A stretch of 14,793 nt of DNA from DAOTWY01 sp003696565 (GCA_034435635.1 DAOTWY010000112.1:1-14793); one strand, 5' to 3'. Positions 6,163 to 13,537 are shown, numbered from the stretch's first letter. Translations and numbers: made by a program. Notes: generated from the sequence alone by a model not told the origin.

Positions 6163-8382
6163 ATGTGGCGGAAATTTATCCTATTGATTGGGATATGGCT
6201 AATTCCTCTATCAACAGGGATAGCACAAGATGTGACATTTGATCTGGATCGTATTCGGCGATCAACCGTATTTATTTTACAAACACAAACAATTGGAGAT
6301 AGACCCATTGTCACCTGTATTGGATCAGGTACGCTGGTGAGTCGCTCTGGATTAATTGCAACAAACGCGCATCATACTGTTGCCAATAACGATTGCCCTG
6401 GTGACCGTATTGTGATCGCACTGAGTTCAAGCAATAATCAACCACCTATTCCTGCCTACTATGCAGAAGTAATCCAAGCGGATGAAGGGCTTGATCTTGC
6501 TGTATTACAAATCACACAAGAGTTGAACGGGCGTGCTATTCCAGCAGATGAACTAACATTACCGTTTGTCCCATTAGGAGATTCAACCACAGTAAACCTT
6601 GATGATACAATTACAATTGTTGGTTATCCTGACGCTGGCAATCAGCCGGTTGTTTCTATTCGGGGGACAATCAGCAGTTTTGTGGCAGAGCCAAGCCAAG
6701 GCAATCGGTCATGGATCAAGACTGATACCAATGTTCCAGGAACGATTAGCGGCGGCGGGGTCTATAATAATCGTGGTGAATTGATTGGCATCCCAACAAC
6801 AGTTCCAGTTGTGCCGTTGGTGCCGGATGCAACTTGTTTACAATTAGATGACACAAACAACGACGGCTTGATTAACCGTAGTGACCGGTGTGTGCCGATA
6901 GGGATATTAATTAATGCATTGCGTCCATCCAACGCATTACGCCCGCTTTTAAGAAGCGCATCTTTAGGTATTTCTATAGAAACACTCACAACAACAAATC
7001 TGCAATTAGAAGCTGACGGCGATCCCTCATTCAGCCGCCTATTATTTTCCCCATCAGAGACAGAAGGAATGCCAACGACTATCGCCGCCAGTTTACCAAC
7101 TGGAACAGATAGCTTATATTTATTCTTTGATTACCGGAATATGACTCCGGACACGATTTATGAGTTAAGAGTAACATTTAACGGTCGCCCTAGCCCACAG
7201 TTTAGTTTACCGCCTGTACGTTGGAGTGGTGGACGAAGTGGATTATGGTATATAGGTAGTCGTGGGCTGGTGTGGCCCAATGGTGAATATCAATTTACAT
7301 TATTGATTAATGGATTAGCCAGTCAAACAAAGAGTATTGTTATCGGGTTACCACAAGAACAAACAGCGATTTTTAGCGACATCTCATTTGGGGTTGAATC
7401 GCTTGACGGACAGTTTTTTGCGTTTGGCAATGTCTTACCATTGGAAAACATTGTTACAGCGCGCTTTGTTCACCGCAACGTGACACCTGGCACCCCCTGG
7501 GCACAAATTTGGTATTACAACGATACAATCATCCTGCAAAATGAAATACCTTGGGAAAACCCAGGATTAGACACACAATTGATTCGCATCACAGGTGATG
7601 CTGGGGCACCTTTACTACCTGGTCGGTATCGATTAGAGTTATATTTAGACGGACTTCTGGCTGCAACATCAGACTTTGTAATAGCAGGTTTACGAGAAGG
7701 CTCTGAACCAAAGCCATTTCAAAACGTGCGTTTGACGGCAGCAGGCAATCCAGCAGCAGCAGCTGAAGCACGTCCGATTAGCACATTTCCAAGTGGTTTG
7801 TCTAACATTTATGCTTTATTCAATTGGGAGCAAATTTCTCCTGGCACATTATGGACAATGCGCTGGTCAGTTGATGGCATTGTATTTTATCAGCGAACTA
7901 CCCCGTGGGATAATGAAATCAGTGGACGGAATTACATTATTCAGCTTATTGGTAAAAGGGGCATTCCCGATGGCACTTATCGTTTAGATATATTGATTGG
8001 GGATAAATTGATTGAAAGCGTTGAAGTCAGTGTTGGCATTGGGCAATTACCTATCGACCGTTTTGCTGAGCTAAGCGGTGTCCAATTAAACGGCTTAATT
8101 ATTGATGCCGAAACCCGTGAGGGGATTGCAGGAGTGACTGTAGTCATCATCAGTGAAGATTACTCCGTTGCAGATTTTACTTGGGATCAAAGTCAAATAT
8201 ACACACTAGCCACCACAGACCGGAATGGACGTTTTCAGCTTGATCTTCCCCTGCAGTTTGATACGCCTTACAGTGTGGTTATAGAAGCTGATGGCTATTT
8301 ACCAATTCGGCAAGATGGTATCATCGTAGATGAAGAAACAGAAAACCCACTTAACATCGTGCTACCACTATCAAAGGATTGA
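6163..8382 (+). CDS. Secreted trypsin-like serine protease with three repeats and a carboxypeptidase-regulatory-like domain
   Basis: A 739-residue exported protein. Residues 1-22 form a signal peptide (cut after IAQ). A DegP/trypsin-fold protease domain covers about 25-270, with apparent triad H70 ('TNAHH'), D111 ('GLDLAVL') and S196 ('GTISGGG'). The residue before the serine is Ile rather than the usual Asp/Asn, but SGG is kept. Near the end of this domain, cysteines C225 and C243 bracket an Asp-rich loop ('DDTNNDGLINRSD', 229-241) that looks like a calcium-binding element. Three tandem beta-rich repeats follow (about 289-396, 404-508, 520-626), sharing 'xTPxTxW/Y' and 'GxYxLxLxxxG' elements. 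A carboxypeptidase-regulatory-like domain (about 640-736: 'LNGLIIDAETREGIAGV', 'TTDRNGRFQLDL') ends the protein. No PDZ domain is seen. GGAG (6151-6154) lies eight bases before the ATG. It is the third gene of the operon. Confidence 0.82.
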   Translation: MWRKFILLIGIWLIPLSTGIAQDVTFDLDRIRRSTVFILQTQTIGDRPIVTCIGSGTLVSRSGLIATNAHHTVANNDCPGDRIVIALSSSNNQPPIPAYYAEVIQADEGLDLAVLQITQELNGRAIPADELTLPFVPLGDSTTVNLDDTITIVGYPDAGNQPVVSIRGTISSFVAEPSQGNRSWIKTDTNVPGTISGGGVYNNRGELIGIPTTVPVVPLVPDATCLQLDDTNNDGLINRSDRCVPIGILINALRPSNALRPLLRSASLGISIETLTTTNLQLEADGDPSFSRLLFSPSETEGMPTTIAASLPTGTDSLYLFFDYRNMTPDTIYELRVTFNGRPSPQFSLPPVRWSGGRSGLWYIGSRGLVWPNGEYQFTLLINGLASQTKSIVIGLPQEQTAIFSDISFGVESLDGQFFAFGNVLPLENIVTARFVHRNVTPGTPWAQIWYYNDTIILQNEIPWENPGLDTQLIRITGDAGAPLLPGRYRLELYLDGLLAATSDFVIAGLREGSEPKPFQNVRLTAAGNPAAAAEARPISTFPSGLSNIYALFNWEQISPGTLWTMRWSVDGIVFYQRTTPWDNEISGRNYIIQLIGKRGIPDGTYRLDILIGDKLIESVEVSVGIGQLPIDRFAELSGVQLNGLIIDAETREGIAGVTVVIISEDYSVADFTWDQSQIYTLATTDRNGRFQLDLPLQFDTPYSVVIEADGYLPIRQDGIIVDEETENPLNIVLPLSKD

Positions 8383-8384
8383 AT

Positions 8385-9170
8385 ATGAGTAAAAAGCAAC
8401 GTCTGGATGTCACCCTATTTGAACGCGGATTAACCCCTAGCCGTGCTAAAGCTCAAGGGATGATTATGGCAGGCGAAGTATTGGTAAATGGCATAAAAGT
8501 CGATAAACCGGGCACACGAGTTAGTGATGAAGATGACATCACACTCAAATCCAAACCGCGTTTCGTTAGCCGAGGTGGTGAGAAATTGGCAGGCGCACTG
8601 GCGGATTTCTCATTTGATGTCAGCGGGTTAATTTGTGCTGATATTGGTGCTAGCACAGGGGGATTTACAGATTGTTTGTTACAAAATGGCGCAGCAAAAA
8701 TTTACGCCATTGATGTTGGTTATGGTTTATTAGATTACACATTACGGCAAGATAATCGGGTGGTTGTTATGGAAAAAACAAACGCTCGCTATATCGAAAA
8801 ATTAGATGAACCGATTGATCTTGTTGTTGTAGATGCATCTTTTATCTCTTTGAAGCTATTAATGCCCGTTTTCAAAAACTGGTTAAAACCACAAGCAGAT
8901 GTTATTGCACTCATTAAACCCCAATTTGAAGCTGGCAAGCGAGACGTGGGTAAAGGTGGGGTTGTACGAGATTCAGCCGTTCATGAGCGCGTTATTCAGG
9001 AAATCGTTACATTTTCAAATGAGTCAGGTTTTTCGATTGCTGGTTTAACGATTTCACCCATCAAGGGACCAGCGGGGAATGTGGAGTTTTTGATCTGGCT
9101 TGGATGGGGAAAAACATATCCATCCACTCAAAATTTAACCGAGCTTATTCAACAGCTTACAAACAGCTAA
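8385..9170 (+). CDS. tlyA: TlyA family rRNA 2'-O-methyltransferase
   Basis: A 261-residue SAM-dependent RNA methyltransferase. TlyA proteins 2'-O-methylate ribosomal RNA and in some bacteria this sets capreomycin susceptibility. An S4 RNA-binding domain (about 5-60: 'RLDVTLFERGLTPSRAKA') precedes an FtsJ/RrmJ-type Rossmann domain. The SAM motif is 'ADIGASTGGFTDCLL' (85-99), and the K-D-K-E tetrad reads as K67 ('SRGGEKL'), D150 ('VDASFISL'), K178 ('LIKPQFE') and E234 ('NVEFL'). All are intact, so activity is expected. The start is ATG 8385, six bases after AGGA (8375-8378). An in-frame TTG at 8379 would overlap the ribosome-binding site. It follows the protease gene by two bases, so it is probably co-transcribed with it, although it is unrelated in function. 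Confidence 0.96.
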   Translation: MSKKQRLDVTLFERGLTPSRAKAQGMIMAGEVLVNGIKVDKPGTRVSDEDDITLKSKPRFVSRGGEKLAGALADFSFDVSGLICADIGASTGGFTDCLLQNGAAKIYAIDVGYGLLDYTLRQDNRVVVMEKTNARYIEKLDEPIDLVVVDASFISLKLLMPVFKNWLKPQADVIALIKPQFEAGKRDVGKGGVVRDSAVHERVIQEIVTFSNESGFSIAGLTISPIKGPAGNVEFLIWLGWGKTYPSTQNLTELIQQLTNS

Positions 9171-9177
9171 GTCTTTT

Positions 9178-9186
9178 TGATATAAT
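9178..9186 (+). promoter_or_regulatory. Extended -10 promoter for lepA
   Basis: TGATATAAT (9178-9186) is a perfect extended -10 element (TG, one base, then TATAAT), eight bases after the tlyA stop. The only -35 candidate, TTACAA (9157-9162), is weak, as is typical when an extended -10 is present. Transcription would start near 9193 and leave a leader of about 30 bases. This gives lepA a start independent of the upstream operon. Confidence 0.72.
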
Positions 9187-9223
9187 AGCCACGTATCTGT
9201 GTGGTAGAAAAGTAGAAATTTTG

Positions 9224-11023
9224 ATGAATCGTCAAAACATCCGTAACTTTTGCATTATCGCTCATGTAGATCATGGGAAAAGTACATTAGCAGATCGCCT
9301 GCTACAGTTGACCAACACCATATCAGAACGGGATATGCAAGCTCAACTACTTGATGATATGGATTTAGAACGTGAACGCGGTGTGACAATCAAAGCTTCT
9401 GCCGTGAGAATGACTTATACCTATGAAGGCGAAGAATACATCATCAATTTGATTGATACCCCTGGACACGTCGATTTCACATATGAGGTTAGCCGTGCCT
9501 TACAAGCCTGTGAAGGCGCGTTGTTGGTCGTCGATGCCAGCCAGGGGATTGAAGCACAAACGCTCACAAATGTGTATTTAGCGTTAGAACAAGACCTGGA
9601 AATTCTGCCAGTTATTAACAAGATTGATCTACCGGCTGCCCGCCCGGAAGATGTCGCGCAGGAATTAGAGAATTTGTTAGGGCATCCAGCAGAAGATATG
9701 CTGTTTATTTCAGCCAAAAGCGGTATCGGTGTAGAGGATGTCTTAAAACAGGTCATCTGTGAAGTACCGCCACCTTCTGGTGATTTAAATGCACCACTGC
9801 GCGCACTCGTTTTTGATTCGCACTATGACGCTTATAAAGGGGTCATCATCTATGTGCGGGTGGTAGATGGTGAAATCAATCAGCGTGATATGCTGAAGAT
9901 GATGGCAACTGGTGCTAAATTTGAGCCAATTGAGCTAGGCATCTTTGACCCGCGTATGCGTCCAATTAACTCACTTGGTGCGGGTGAAGTCGGTTATATT
10001 GCAACGGGCTTAAAAACGATTCAACAGTGTCGTGTTGGTGATACTGTGACCGCATTCAATAATAGCGCAGAACAACCCTTACCAGGTTATAAGAAGATCA
10101 AACCAATGGTCTATGCTGGTATTTATCCAACAGATAATGATGCTTATAGCGAACTCAAAGATGCATTAGAAAAATTGCAACTCAACGATGCTTCCTTGGT
10201 TTATGAACCGGAGAACTCCCAGGCATTGAATTTTGGTTTTCGGGTAGGTTTTTTGGGCTTATTTCATATGGAGATCATTCAAGAACGTCTGGAACGTGAG
10301 TATGATCTGGATATTTTAGTCACTGCCCCCAGTGTGGAATATCGTGTTATCAAGCGTAATGGCGAGGTAATGGAAATTGATAGCCCAGCACAATTACCCG
10401 ATGAAAGTGTCATCCAACAGATTGAAGAGCCTTGGATGGACATCCAGATTTACACGCCGCAGGAATATATCGGCGCAATCATGGACTTAACAATTAAAAA
10501 GCGCGGGATTTACGTCACAACAGAATATCTAGACACCAACCGCGTTATCCTAAAATATGAAATGCCTCTTTCGGAGTTGATTGTTGATTATTATGACAAA
10601 CTCAAAAGCGTTTCTAGGGGATATGCAAGTTTAGATTATAGCTTTAAGGAATACCGCGCAGAAGATTTGGTCAAAATGGACATCTTAGTCAATGGTGAAC
10701 CATTAGATGCCCTCTCGCTTATTGTGCATCGTAGCCAAGCACATGACAAAGGGCAACGGCTAGTTAGCAAATTGAAAGATGTCATTCCACGCCAGATGTT
10801 TGTCATCCCGATTCAAGCTGCCATTGGTAAAAAAGTCATTTCCCGTGCCAATGTAAAAGCGTTGCGTAAAGATGTGCTAGCAAAATGCTATGGTGGCGAT
10901 ATTACACGTAAAAAGAAACTACTAGAAAAGCAGAAAAAGGGTAAGAAACGCATGAAAATGGTAGGCAGTGTAGAAGTACCACAAGAAGCGTTTATGTCCT
11001 TATTAAGTTTGGATGACGAATAG
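9224..11023 (+). CDS. lepA: Elongation factor 4 (LepA), ribosome-associated GTPase
   Basis: A 599-residue translational GTPase, the usual length for LepA/EF4, which binds the ribosome and affects translocation and initiation. GTPase motifs: G1 'AHVDHGKST' (13-21), G2 'RGVTIKA' (52-58), G3 'DTPGH' (78-82), G4 'NKID' (132-135) and G5 'SAKSG'. The LepA-specific lysine-rich C-terminal domain is complete ('VKALRKDVLAKCYGGDITRK' and 'KMVGSVEVPQEAF'). The start is ATG 9224, giving the canonical 'NIRNFCIIAHVDHG' opening. An upstream in-frame ATG at 9104 lies inside tlyA and would add 40 unrelated residues. The ribosome-binding site is weak. It is transcribed from its own extended -10 promoter. Its stop (11021-11023) abuts the stop of the converging gene with no spacer. 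Confidence 0.97.
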   Translation: MNRQNIRNFCIIAHVDHGKSTLADRLLQLTNTISERDMQAQLLDDMDLERERGVTIKASAVRMTYTYEGEEYIINLIDTPGHVDFTYEVSRALQACEGALLVVDASQGIEAQTLTNVYLALEQDLEILPVINKIDLPAARPEDVAQELENLLGHPAEDMLFISAKSGIGVEDVLKQVICEVPPPSGDLNAPLRALVFDSHYDAYKGVIIYVRVVDGEINQRDMLKMMATGAKFEPIELGIFDPRMRPINSLGAGEVGYIATGLKTIQQCRVGDTVTAFNNSAEQPLPGYKKIKPMVYAGIYPTDNDAYSELKDALEKLQLNDASLVYEPENSQALNFGFRVGFLGLFHMEIIQERLEREYDLDILVTAPSVEYRVIKRNGEVMEIDSPAQLPDESVIQQIEEPWMDIQIYTPQEYIGAIMDLTIKKRGIYVTTEYLDTNRVILKYEMPLSELIVDYYDKLKSVSRGYASLDYSFKEYRAEDLVKMDILVNGEPLDALSLIVHRSQAHDKGQRLVSKLKDVIPRQMFVIPIQAAIGKKVISRANVKALRKDVLAKCYGGDITRKKKLLEKQKKGKKRMKMVGSVEVPQEAFMSLLSLDDE

Positions 11024-11557
11024 TTATCTATGTTTTAACCAGCCCCGGATAGCTTCAGCTTGTCCGGGGGGGATATTTCCTTGCATCTCAAGATCATTGA
11101 TAACTTGCAAAAAGTTAAATATCGCTGAAAAAGTTGTTCCCATTGGTTGATTGCCTAAATCAAACAAGCTAATGACTTGTTGAACTTCTAACCCAACATG
11201 TTTCGCTTTTTCAATTAGTTTTTGATGCGTCTTTTTCTCCCAAACATGTACAATAAGTGCTGTTGGATGCCCAACATCATACGCACCAATAAGGTCATAT
11301 ACCCCTGCTTGATCTGTACCTAAGCTATACACTAATGGGATGTTCACTTCCAAACTGACCGCTACCCCCATTGGCACAGCACTCGCCTCACAAACAAGCC
11401 GATCAACCCCTTGAATAAGTGAAGACGTTTCTTGTGCGATTTGGTGTAAGATGCGCGGGTATGATGCTAAAAGAGATAAATTTAGCTTAAATGGGGCTTG
11501 ATGCACGCCAAAAACCCCAAATTGAAGCAAGCCAGTACGAAGAAATTCTTTAATCAT
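11024..11557 (-). CDS. Orotate phosphoribosyltransferase-like protein lacking the PRPP motif
   Basis: A 177-residue protein with the overall layout of PyrE. 'GVFGVHQAPFKLNLSLLASY' (14-33) matches the family's 'GxFxLxSGxxSPxYxDLRxL' start. 'DRLVCEASAVPMGVAVSLEV' (52-71) matches 'DxlaGxpxxgxplAtals', and 'IPLVYS' matches the following strand. The PRPP-binding loop, normally '(V/I)EDVVTTGGS', reads 'IVHVWEKKTH' (102-111), so the acidic pair and TTGG are gone. The conserved Lys/Arg residues after 'PLVY' are also missing. Catalysis as an orotate phosphoribosyltransferase is therefore unlikely. Its ATG overlaps the stop of the PyrF-like gene by eight bases. It is last in the cinA operon and ends one base from the lepA stop. 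The homology is inferred from the motif pattern only, without a search. Confidence 0.6.
   Translation of the reverse strand: MIKEFLRTGLLQFGVFGVHQAPFKLNLSLLASYPRILHQIAQETSSLIQGVDRLVCEASAVPMGVAVSLEVNIPLVYSLGTDQAGVYDLIGAYDVGHPTALIVHVWEKKTHQKLIEKAKHVGLEVQQVISLFDLGNQPMGTTFSAIFNFLQVINDLEMQGNIPPGQAEAIRGWLKHR
11043..11069. other. GC-rich inverted repeat at the lepA / PyrE-like convergence
   Basis: CCCCGGA (11043-11049) and TCCGGGG (11063-11069) form a seven-base perfect stem with a 13-base loop. It lies 20 bases after the lepA stop, inside the 3' coding end of the PyrE-like gene. Neither side carries a T-tract, so it is not a canonical intrinsic terminator. It is the only structure near the point where two transcripts meet with no intergenic space, so it could still stop or stabilise either one. 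Confidence 0.35.
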
Positions 11558-12116
11558 GATCTTCTTTCAATTGTTTTACTTGTTCACGAAGCACAACTTC
11601 AAAATCAGCTTTTTGCGAATAATACAGAATGTCCTTTCCAGTAATCACAAGAGGCTTAGCTTTATCAACCACTAATTGTTGACCAGTGTTCAAGTAATCT
11701 TGTACAACAAAAGCAAAACGATCTGGTCGTTGAGTATAAGCAGGCACAAGCGTAGAACTGGTAACTGTAACCGCATCAAACCCCAAAAACTGCTCTTCCA
11801 GCACATTAGTATAAGCAGTTGTGGCAAACGGACCATGTAAAATGGTGATTGTATCGCCAATAGCGTAGGCAAGTGTCCGTTCCAGTGCAACGATGCCAGC
11901 AGCCCCAATAGCTAAATAAGATGCCAGATCAAAAATATAAGCACAAACAAGATCACGTGTGGCATTGATAACCAACTTACCAAAAGGTAAAAATGGATCA
12001 TCGTATCGCCGGACTGGAACAGGCATCATTTCCACCATAGGGGTTAATAAAAGTGCAATGCGAGATTGTTTTTGTTGTTGAATAGAAGTTAACTTATGAA
12101 TAAATTCAGTTTGCAT
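11550..12116 (-). CDS. Orotidine-5'-phosphate decarboxylase-like protein with lost active site
   Basis: A 188-residue protein resembling class II PyrF. 'INATRDLVCAYIFDLASYLA' (50-69), followed by 'GAAGIVALERTLAY' (71-84), matches the family's 'idAtadlvcAYKPqlAfyealG..GlxaLe' helix region, and 'FLGFDAVTVTS' (110-120) matches 'vlGaDAVTVnPY'. The catalytic 'DAKRGDIGNT' segment is replaced by 'HGPFATTAYT' (94-103). The Lys of 'AYKP' is Ile61, and the 'GLDP' aspartate near residue 23 is Leu. At 188 residues it is well short of the ~270 of the family. ATG 12116 is preferred over ATG 12119, since GAGGA (12122-12126) lies five bases from the former and two from the latter. It overlaps the cinA stop by 11 bases. 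Function is unknown; a substrate-binding or structural role is possible. Confidence 0.6.
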   Translation of the reverse strand: MQTEFIHKLTSIQQQKQSRIALLLTPMVEMMPVPVRRYDDPFLPFGKLVINATRDLVCAYIFDLASYLAIGAAGIVALERTLAYAIGDTITILHGPFATTAYTNVLEEQFLGFDAVTVTSSTLVPAYTQRPDRFAFVVQDYLNTGQQLVVDKAKPLVITGKDILYYSQKADFEVVLREQVKQLKEDHD

Positions 12117-13347
12117 CATATTCCTCTTTCAACATCCGCCACGCATTGGAAAACAACCAAGAACGCCCCCATGCACGAGCAAAATCAGACTTTGCCCCAA
12201 AGCCATAAACACGGGTGCGGATCTGTTGCTTGGTTGCCACACAAAGGACTGTTGCCACAGTTTTATCATCACCTTCATCAACATCTGGGTGCGCAACCAT
12301 GACAATTGTCACATCGCTCTTTGTTTCCTGTTGCGCTAATTTTGCGACTTGCTCCACTGCTTCTGACAATGACGATGTTTTATCATCGAGCTGGTAGGCT
12401 TTCAACAAATCAACTGGCGTTGCAAACGTACGCGACTGTGCAATACTATCTGAGGCTGCTTCAATTTGTAGTAAAGCTTGTTCAAGAACGTTATCAATTC
12501 CGGCATGAATTAATGTTATCTTGGCATGATGCGTTTGAAGTAAATTGATTAAAACCACCTCAAGCTGTTGGTCGTCCACGCCAAAAATATAAGAGCCAAC
12601 ACGTGCACGAATTTTCGTTTCCATTTCGGCAATAAGTTGGTCTGCTTCTGCTTCTGTTGATGCTTTAGCGGTGATACGAATATCAATTTGCCCCATATGA
12701 GCTGCTAAGCCAATTGTTGGGTTGGCATTTTGCAACAAGTCGTCGCCAATGAGTTCATCTAATGCACTTTCACCAATACCAGCTGATTTGAGTGTACGCG
12801 CTTTAATAATACCAAGCTGATATTTTTGCCGAAGATAAGGCACAATTTTTTCTTGCATAAGAAATTTCATCTCACGCGGGACACCTGGCAAGCTAATGAC
12901 CACACCATCACCATGTTCTACAATAAAAGCGGGTGCAGTACCAACAGGGTTTTCCACAACAATAGCATCATCTGGCAGATAAGCTTGTCGGCGGTTATTT
13001 TCGGTCATTTTGACCTTAAACTCAGCAAAGCGTTGTGCAATTTGATCTAATAGTGTTTGATGAAAAGTTAGCCCACGATCCGTAGCGTTAGCAACTGCTT
13101 GGCGCGTCATATCATCCACAGTAGGACCTAACCCGCCGCAAGTGATCACAACTTGAGCGCGAGATAACGCCAAACGAATAGCATCAGCAATACGTTTTTG
13201 ATTATCACCGACCGATGTCATAAAGTACAGATTGATGCCTAAATCTCGCAGAACACGTGCAATATAAACCGAATTTGTATCTGTCAATTCACCAAGTAAA
13301 ATCTCTGTACCAATGCTGATAACTTCGGCATTAATGTTACGGGTCAT
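12106..13347 (-). CDS. cinA: CinA family protein with degenerate C-terminal amidase domain
   Basis: A 413-residue, full-length CinA-type protein. The N-terminal MoaB/MogA-like domain (COG1058, about 5-175) is well conserved: 'ISIGTEILLGELTDTNS' (10-26), 'CGGLGPTVDDMTR' (70-82), 'NPVGTAPAF' (133-141) and 'LPGVPREM' (153-160). In some CinA proteins it acts as an ADP-ribose pyrophosphatase. The C-terminal domain (about 258-413) corresponds to nicotinamide-nucleotide amidase (PncC). Its nucleophile motif 'AESCTGG' is replaced by 'LIHAGID' (279-285), and 'TGIAGP' by 'MVAHPD' (350-355), so NMN deamidation is unlikely. AGAGGA lies about seven bases before ATG 13347. It is first in a three-gene operon and diverges from the sugar ATPase gene. 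The cinA symbol refers to overall architecture, not to proven amidase activity. Confidence 0.88.
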   Translation of the reverse strand: MTRNINAEVISIGTEILLGELTDTNSVYIARVLRDLGINLYFMTSVGDNQKRIADAIRLALSRAQVVITCGGLGPTVDDMTRQAVANATDRGLTFHQTLLDQIAQRFAEFKVKMTENNRRQAYLPDDAIVVENPVGTAPAFIVEHGDGVVISLPGVPREMKFLMQEKIVPYLRQKYQLGIIKARTLKSAGIGESALDELIGDDLLQNANPTIGLAAHMGQIDIRITAKASTEAEADQLIAEMETKIRARVGSYIFGVDDQQLEVVLINLLQTHHAKITLIHAGIDNVLEQALLQIEAASDSIAQSRTFATPVDLLKAYQLDDKTSSLSEAVEQVAKLAQQETKSDVTIVMVAHPDVDEGDDKTVATVLCVATKQQIRTRVYGFGAKSDFARAWGRSWLFSNAWRMLKEEYDAN

Positions 13348-13391
13348 TCAAAATTCCTCTCAGATATTGGGTGATAATTGTAATTGATTTT

Positions 13392-13420
13392 TTGGCAAAA
13401 TCACGACTTTACATTATAAT
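13392..13420 (+). promoter_or_regulatory. Strong sigma70-type promoter for the sugar ABC ATPase gene
   Basis: TTGGCA (13392-13397, 5 of 6 to consensus), a 17-base spacer, then a perfect TATAAT (13415-13420). Transcription should begin near 13427 and give a leader of about 110 bases before GTG 13538. The -10 box lies in ATTATAAT (13413-13420), which is its own reverse complement. A TATAAT therefore also faces cinA on the minus strand, but its only -35 candidate (TTGACA on the minus strand, around 13442-13447) is 23 bases away and unlikely to be used as such. Confidence 0.75.
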
Positions 13421-13469
13421 TCGGGTGCAGAGGTTGAAGGATGTCAAACAAGCAAATTATTTAGTTACT

Positions 13470-13500
13470 TTGCACAAATGGCTTGGCATCTCTTGCACAA
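13470..13500. repeat. Pair of TTGCACAA direct repeats in the leader
   Basis: TTGCACAA occurs at 13470-13477 and again at 13493-13500, with start-to-start spacing of 23 bases, close to two helical turns. Both lie downstream of the predicted transcription start of the ATPase gene. They could be operator half-sites, but an 8-base repeat in AT-rich DNA can also arise by chance. Confidence 0.35.
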
Positions 13501-13537
13501 GTTATTTTAGCCCAACTTAGGCATGGAGGTGAAACTA

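Noticed and set aside
9104..9223. N-terminal extension of lepA from ATG 9104
   Set aside because: Lies within tlyA, adds 40 residues unlike any LepA, and precedes the extended -10 promoter at 9178-9186.
13523..13537. ATG 13523 as start of the sugar ATPase
   Set aside because: The GGAGGTGA ribosome-binding site falls inside these codons and points to GTG 13538, which also gives the family's normal N-terminus.
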